64,000 bases of DNA from Billgrantia aerodenitrificans. Lineage in GTDB: Bacteria > Pseudomonadota > Gammaproteobacteria > Pseudomonadales > Halomonadaceae. A program made the translations under genes and the position numbers. Position 1 is the first letter of the stretch; the number at the start of each line of letters is the position of its first letter. The notes beneath the pieces were generated by a model. It did not search any database, was not told the DNA's origin, and saw only the letters and a list, made by a program, of their open reading frames with translations. The DNA lies in contig NZ_JABFTV010000007.1 in NCBI RefSeq assembly GCF_021404405.1, forward strand, positions 62,001 through 126,000, read 5' to 3'. Below, in pieces: positions 61,132 through 64,000 of this stretch.

Positions 61132-62133
61132 TTACAGGTCGTTGAACTTCTCGATCAGCTCGTCGTAGTGCTCGAGCCCCATGGGATGACGCTCCATCTG
61201 GCGGCGCATACGCTCCCAGGTGGCTTCGCGGGCGGCCTCGGAGAAGCGCTCGCCAGCCTCGCCTTCCAGACGGAAGACCTGCATGCCGTCGGCCTCCAGC
61301 TCGGCCTGCTGCTCCTCGGCCAGCACCTCGAAGCGTTCGGTACTGGCACGCTCGTGCTCGATGGCCACCTCCTGCAGGATCTCGCGGGCTTCCTCGCTCA
61401 GGCCGTTCCAGCTGTCCAGGTTGACGATCACGCCCATGTCGGTGGAGAAGAAATCGGGATCGATGCGGTAGTTGAGGAAACGGTCCCAGTTGAGGTCCTT
61501 GAGGCCGATCTGGGTCCAGCCGGTGGCGTTGACCACGTTGCGCTCCAGCGCCGAGTAGACGTCGGTGGTAGGCAGGCTGATCGGCTGGGCACCGAGGTAG
61601 TCCTGGAAGAAGGCGTCGTAGACCGGGTTGCTGCGCAGGGTCATGCCGGAGACGCTGAGGTTGCCCTCACTGTCCAGGCGCGGCTCGTTGATGGTGTAGA
61701 GGTTGTAGCTCACGCCGCTGTCGAACCAGCCCAGGTAGTAGACCCCCATCTTGTCCTGGTGGATCTGGTTGAGCAGGTCGATGCCGCCGTTCTCACGGGC
61801 ATAGATGGCGTTGGTGTTGGAGGCCACCATGGCGTCGCGTTCGGGCACGGTGCCGGCATAGAAGCTGGCAGCGGTGTAGGCCATGTCGACCACTCCGTTG
61901 CGAACCGCGTCGGGCTGTTCGGAGAGACCGATCACCTCGGGGCCGCCGCGTACATTGATCTGTACCACGCCTTCGCCACGCTCGTTCACCTTGTCGACGA
62001 ACTCGAGGAAGCTCTGGGTATAAATCAGCGACGGCGGAAAGGCGTGGACGGCAGTGATGCGCTCCACGGCCAGGGTCTGGCCGGAAGCGACCAGGGCAGC
62101 GAGGCCCAGGGAAGCGATGAGAGGCTTGTTCAT
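61132..62133 (-). CDS. dctP: TRAP transporter solute-binding protein (leuCD-linked)
   Basis: The 333-residue receptor has a signal peptide ending SGQTLA. DctP-type landmarks are ITAVHAFPPSLIYTQSFLEF, VVDMAYTAASFYAGTVPERD and TLRSNPVYDAFFQDYLGAQP. The pattern PTTDVYSALERNVVNATGWT matches the region that binds the ligand carboxylate in the family. It lies 72 bp downstream of leuD on the same strand. The ligand is unknown; pairing with a LeuCD-type hydratase suggests a branched C5-C6 dicarboxylate. Confidence 0.9.
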   Translation of the reverse strand: MNKPLIASLGLAALVASGQTLAVERITAVHAFPPSLIYTQSFLEFVDKVNERGEGVVQINVRGGPEVIGLSEQPDAVRNGVVDMAYTAASFYAGTVPERDAMVASNTNAIYARENGGIDLLNQIHQDKMGVYYLGWFDSGVSYNLYTINEPRLDSEGNLSVSGMTLRSNPVYDAFFQDYLGAQPISLPTTDVYSALERNVVNATGWTQIGLKDLNWDRFLNYRIDPDFFSTDMGVIVNLDSWNGLSEEAREILQEVAIEHERASTERFEVLAEEQQAELEADGMQVFRLEGEAGERFSEAAREATWERMRRQMERHPMGLEHYDELIEKFNDL

Positions 62134-62205
62134 AGTTGTTCTCCTTTCAATCTTCAGCGTTGGTTGTCTTGCGGTCTTGTCTTTGGTCCTGGGGCCGGAG
62201 GCCAG

Positions 62206-62838
62206 TCAGCCCCGTGTGATCAGCGGTGGCGGTGCGGCATCGAGCCAGGGCCGTTGGCTGGCATAGCGGGTGGCGAAGCGTTCGATCTCCTCGGCGTGCT
62301 GACGAGTCATGTCGATGTCGTCCCAGCCGTTGAGCAGCTTGGTGCGCCAGGTCGGCGCGATGCTGAAGGCAACGCTCAGCTCGCCGATGGTGATGCGCTG
62401 CGCTTCCAAGTCGACGTGCAGCGCTCCAGGGGCTTCTCCCAGCGCGGCAAGCAGTGTCTCGGCGTCCGCCTCGCTGACCGTGGCCGGCAGCAGGCCGTTG
62501 TTGACCGCATTGGAGGCGAAGATGTCGCCGAAGCTCGGCGCGATCACGCAGCGAAAGCCGAAGTCCACCAGCGCATAGACGGCGGCCTCGCGTGACGAGC
62601 CGGCGCCGAAATTGCGCCTTGCCACCAGGGTTTTCGCCTCACCCGCCTGCGGGTGGTTGAGGATGAAATCCTCGACCGGTCGGCCGCTTTCGTCGTGGCG
62701 CAGGTCATGGAGCAGGAAGCGCCCGTAGCCGACGCTACGCGGCTCCTTCATGAAGCGCGCCGGAATCAGCTGGTCGGTATCCACATTGGCCAGCGGCAGC
62801 GGACAGGCCGGGGCGTCGATGATCTTGATCGGTTCCAT
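62206..62838 (-). CDS. leuD: 3-isopropylmalate dehydratase-type small subunit
   Basis: LeuD is the swivel subunit of isopropylmalate isomerase and related hydratases. The 210-residue protein has the family opening PLANVDTDQLIPARFMK and the substrate loop RRNFGAGSSREAAVYALVDF. IAPSFGDIFASNAVNNGLLP follows. AGGAG lies before the ATG at 62838. It starts 13 bp after leuC. Lying directly upstream of a TRAP transporter is unusual for leucine-synthesis genes, so it may be a catabolic hydratase paralogue. Confidence 0.9.
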   Translation of the reverse strand: MEPIKIIDAPACPLPLANVDTDQLIPARFMKEPRSVGYGRFLLHDLRHDESGRPVEDFILNHPQAGEAKTLVARRNFGAGSSREAAVYALVDFGFRCVIAPSFGDIFASNAVNNGLLPATVSEADAETLLAALGEAPGALHVDLEAQRITIGELSVAFSIAPTWRTKLLNGWDDIDMTRQHAEEIERFATRYASQRPWLDAAPPPLITRG

Positions 62839-62851
62839 CACTCGGCTCCTG

Positions 62852-64000
62852 TCACAGCTGGCGTAGGTCGGCAAGGCGGCCGGCCACGGCCGCCGCGGCC
62901 ACCATGGCCGGCGACATCAGATGGGTTCTGGCGCCCGGCCCCTGGCGGCCCTTGAAGTTGCGGTTGGTGGTGGAGGCGCAGCGCTCGCCGGGCGGCACCA
63001 GATCGCCGTTCATGCCCACGCACATGGAGCAGCCGGACTCACGCCACTCCAGGCCCGCCTCGCGGAACACGGCATCCAGCCCCTCGGCTTCGGCCTGGCG
63101 CTTCACCTGGGTGGAGCCTGGCGAGACGATGCCCGGCACCCGGCTGCGACGGCCGCGCAATACCGCGGCCGCGGCGCGCAGGTCCTCCAGGCGCGCGTTG
63201 GTGCAGGAGCCGATGAAGACCCGATCGATGACGATGTCGGTCAGCTTCTGGCCGGGAGCGAGGCCCATGTAGTCGAGGCTGTCGCGCAGCTGGCGCGCCT
63301 TGCCGGCATCGTGCTGGTCGGCCGGATCGGGTATGCAGGCATCGATGGGCAGGGCCTCTTCCGGCGAGACACCCCAGGTCACGGTGGGGGCGATCTCGGC
63401 GGCGGCGAGCGTTTCTTCGCGGTCGAAATGGGCGCCATCGTCGCTCTTCAGCGTCTGCCAGTAGGCCAGCGCCTGCTCCCATTGCTCCCCCCGCGGGGCG
63501 AAGGGGCGACCGCGCAGATAATCGAAGGTGGTCGCGTCGGGGGCGATCATGCCGCAGCGGGCGCCGCCCTCGATGGAGAGGTTACACAGCGTCAGGCGCG
63601 CTTCCATCGACAGACTGCGAATGGCGCTGCCGGCGTATTCGATGGCGTAACCCCGGGCGCCGTCGGCCCCCAGGCGGGCGATCCAGGTGAGCGCGATGTC
63701 CTTGGCGGTGATGCCCGGTGCCAGCTCGCCCTCGACGGTCAGGCGCATCTTCTTGGGGCGGCTCTGCCACAGAGTCTGGGTCGCCAGCACGTGGGCCACT
63801 TCCGAAGCGCCGATACCGAAGGCGATGCTGCCGAAGGCGCCGTGTGTGGAGGTGTGGCTGTCGCCGCACACCATCAGCAGTCCGGGTTGGGTCAGGCCCT
63901 GCTCGGGGCCGAGCACGTGCACGATGCCCTGGCGCGGGTCGTCGAGGCCGAACAGAGTGATGCCGTGCTTGCGGGTGTTGTCGGCCAACTGCTCGATCAT
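62852..64000 (-). CDS. leuC: 3-isopropylmalate dehydratase-type large subunit, 5' end beyond window
   Basis: This 382-residue stretch is the C-terminal part of LeuC; the N-terminus lies past the right edge. The iron-sulfur ligands are visible in [15 protein letters not shown] and [32 protein letters not shown] and [20 protein letters not shown] are equally typical. It would dehydrate and rehydrate a malate-type acid together with LeuD. Link to a TRAP operon leaves open whether the substrate is isopropylmalate or an imported analogue such as citraconate or dimethylmaleate. Confidence 0.92.
   Translation of the reverse strand: MIEQLADNTRKHGITLFGLDDPRQGIVHVLGPEQGLTQPGLLMVCGDSHTSTHGAFGSIAFGIGASEVAHVLATQTLWQSRPKKMRLTVEGELAPGITAKDIALTWIARLGADGARGYAIEYAGSAIRSLSMEARLTLCNLSIEGGARCGMIAPDATTFDYLRGRPFAPRGEQWEQALAYWQTLKSDDGAHFDREETLAAAEIAPTVTWGVSPEEALPIDACIPDPADQHDAGKARQLRDSLDYMGLAPGQKLTDIVIDRVFIGSCTNARLEDLRAAAAVLRGRRSRVPGIVSPGSTQVKRQAEAEGLDAVFREAGLEWRESGCSMCVGMNGDLVPPGERCASTTNRNFKGRQGPGARTHLMSPAMVAAAAVAGRLADLRQL

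Noticed and set aside
1..64000. CRISPR arrays, insertion sequences, prophage or rRNA/tRNA genes
   Set aside because: No regularly spaced repeats, transposase or integrase reading frames, or recognisable tRNA/rRNA sequences were seen by eye on either strand.

Overview
The window is GC-rich, tightly packed DNA from a gammaproteobacterium, most likely a Halomonas-type member of the Halomonadaceae. The reasons are the RecBCD enzyme, the anthranilate-branch kynurenine genes, the many TRAP-type carboxylate transporters and the general protein style. This is inference from gene content; no rRNA is present. I found no tRNA, CRISPR array, insertion sequence or phage.

Left part (1-8.6 kb): recB (cut by the left edge) and recC on the minus strand, a GcvA-like LysR regulator, and a divergent EamA exporter. 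A palindromic repeat of about 116 bp lies in frame inside recB.

8.6-23 kb: an iron and heme block. An ECF sigma factor and FecR-type anti-sigma (hasI, hasS), a heme oxygenase, a TonB-dependent receptor with a signalling domain (hasR), the secreted hemophore hasA and its type I exporter hasDEF form a nearly complete Has system with its own heme-degrading enzyme. No hasB is visible. A siderophore-interacting flavoreductase, a cytochrome b561 and a DUF454 protein follow, with Fur-box-like sites. A Nudix gene and an alkyltransferase gene survive only as remnants.

23-29 kb: small redox and regulatory genes: a short-chain dehydrogenase, an AraC regulator interrupted by an in-frame TAG, Ohr with a divergent AraC, a flavin reductase-like protein, another AraC, a periplasmic EF-hand protein and a DsbA-like isomerase.

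29-41 kb: a carboxylic-acid block. A TAXI-TRAP operon (two paralogous binding proteins, a fused permease, a 2-hydroxyacid dehydrogenase and a carboxymuconolactone decarboxylase-like protein) lies next to a LysR gene and a divergent operon of CoA-transferase, HMG-CoA-lyase-like enzyme and aconitase-like hydratase. The same T-N11-A dyad occurs in both promoter regions and suggests one regulon, perhaps for a C5 acid such as citraconate, citramalate or itaconate.

40.4-43.5 kb: an unusual trio (DUF2294-like, Nif3-like, nucleoside-recognition 'Gate' membrane protein) with palindromes, a terminator-like leader and a 15-bp tandem repeat. This is the best candidate here for an undescribed system.

43.5-53.6 kb: a tripartite tricarboxylate transporter (tctCAB), then a complete malonate module (GntR regulator, TRAP dctPQM, malonyl-CoA decarboxylase, malonyl-CoA synthetase).

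53.7-64 kb: selO, the kynABU tryptophan-to-anthranilate genes (with two short tandem duplications), a HepT/MntA toxin-antitoxin pair, a further TRAP transporter and leuD/leuC (leuC cut by the right edge). Strong GC hairpins follow nearly every binding-protein or hemophore gene, probably setting stoichiometry against the downstream transporter genes.
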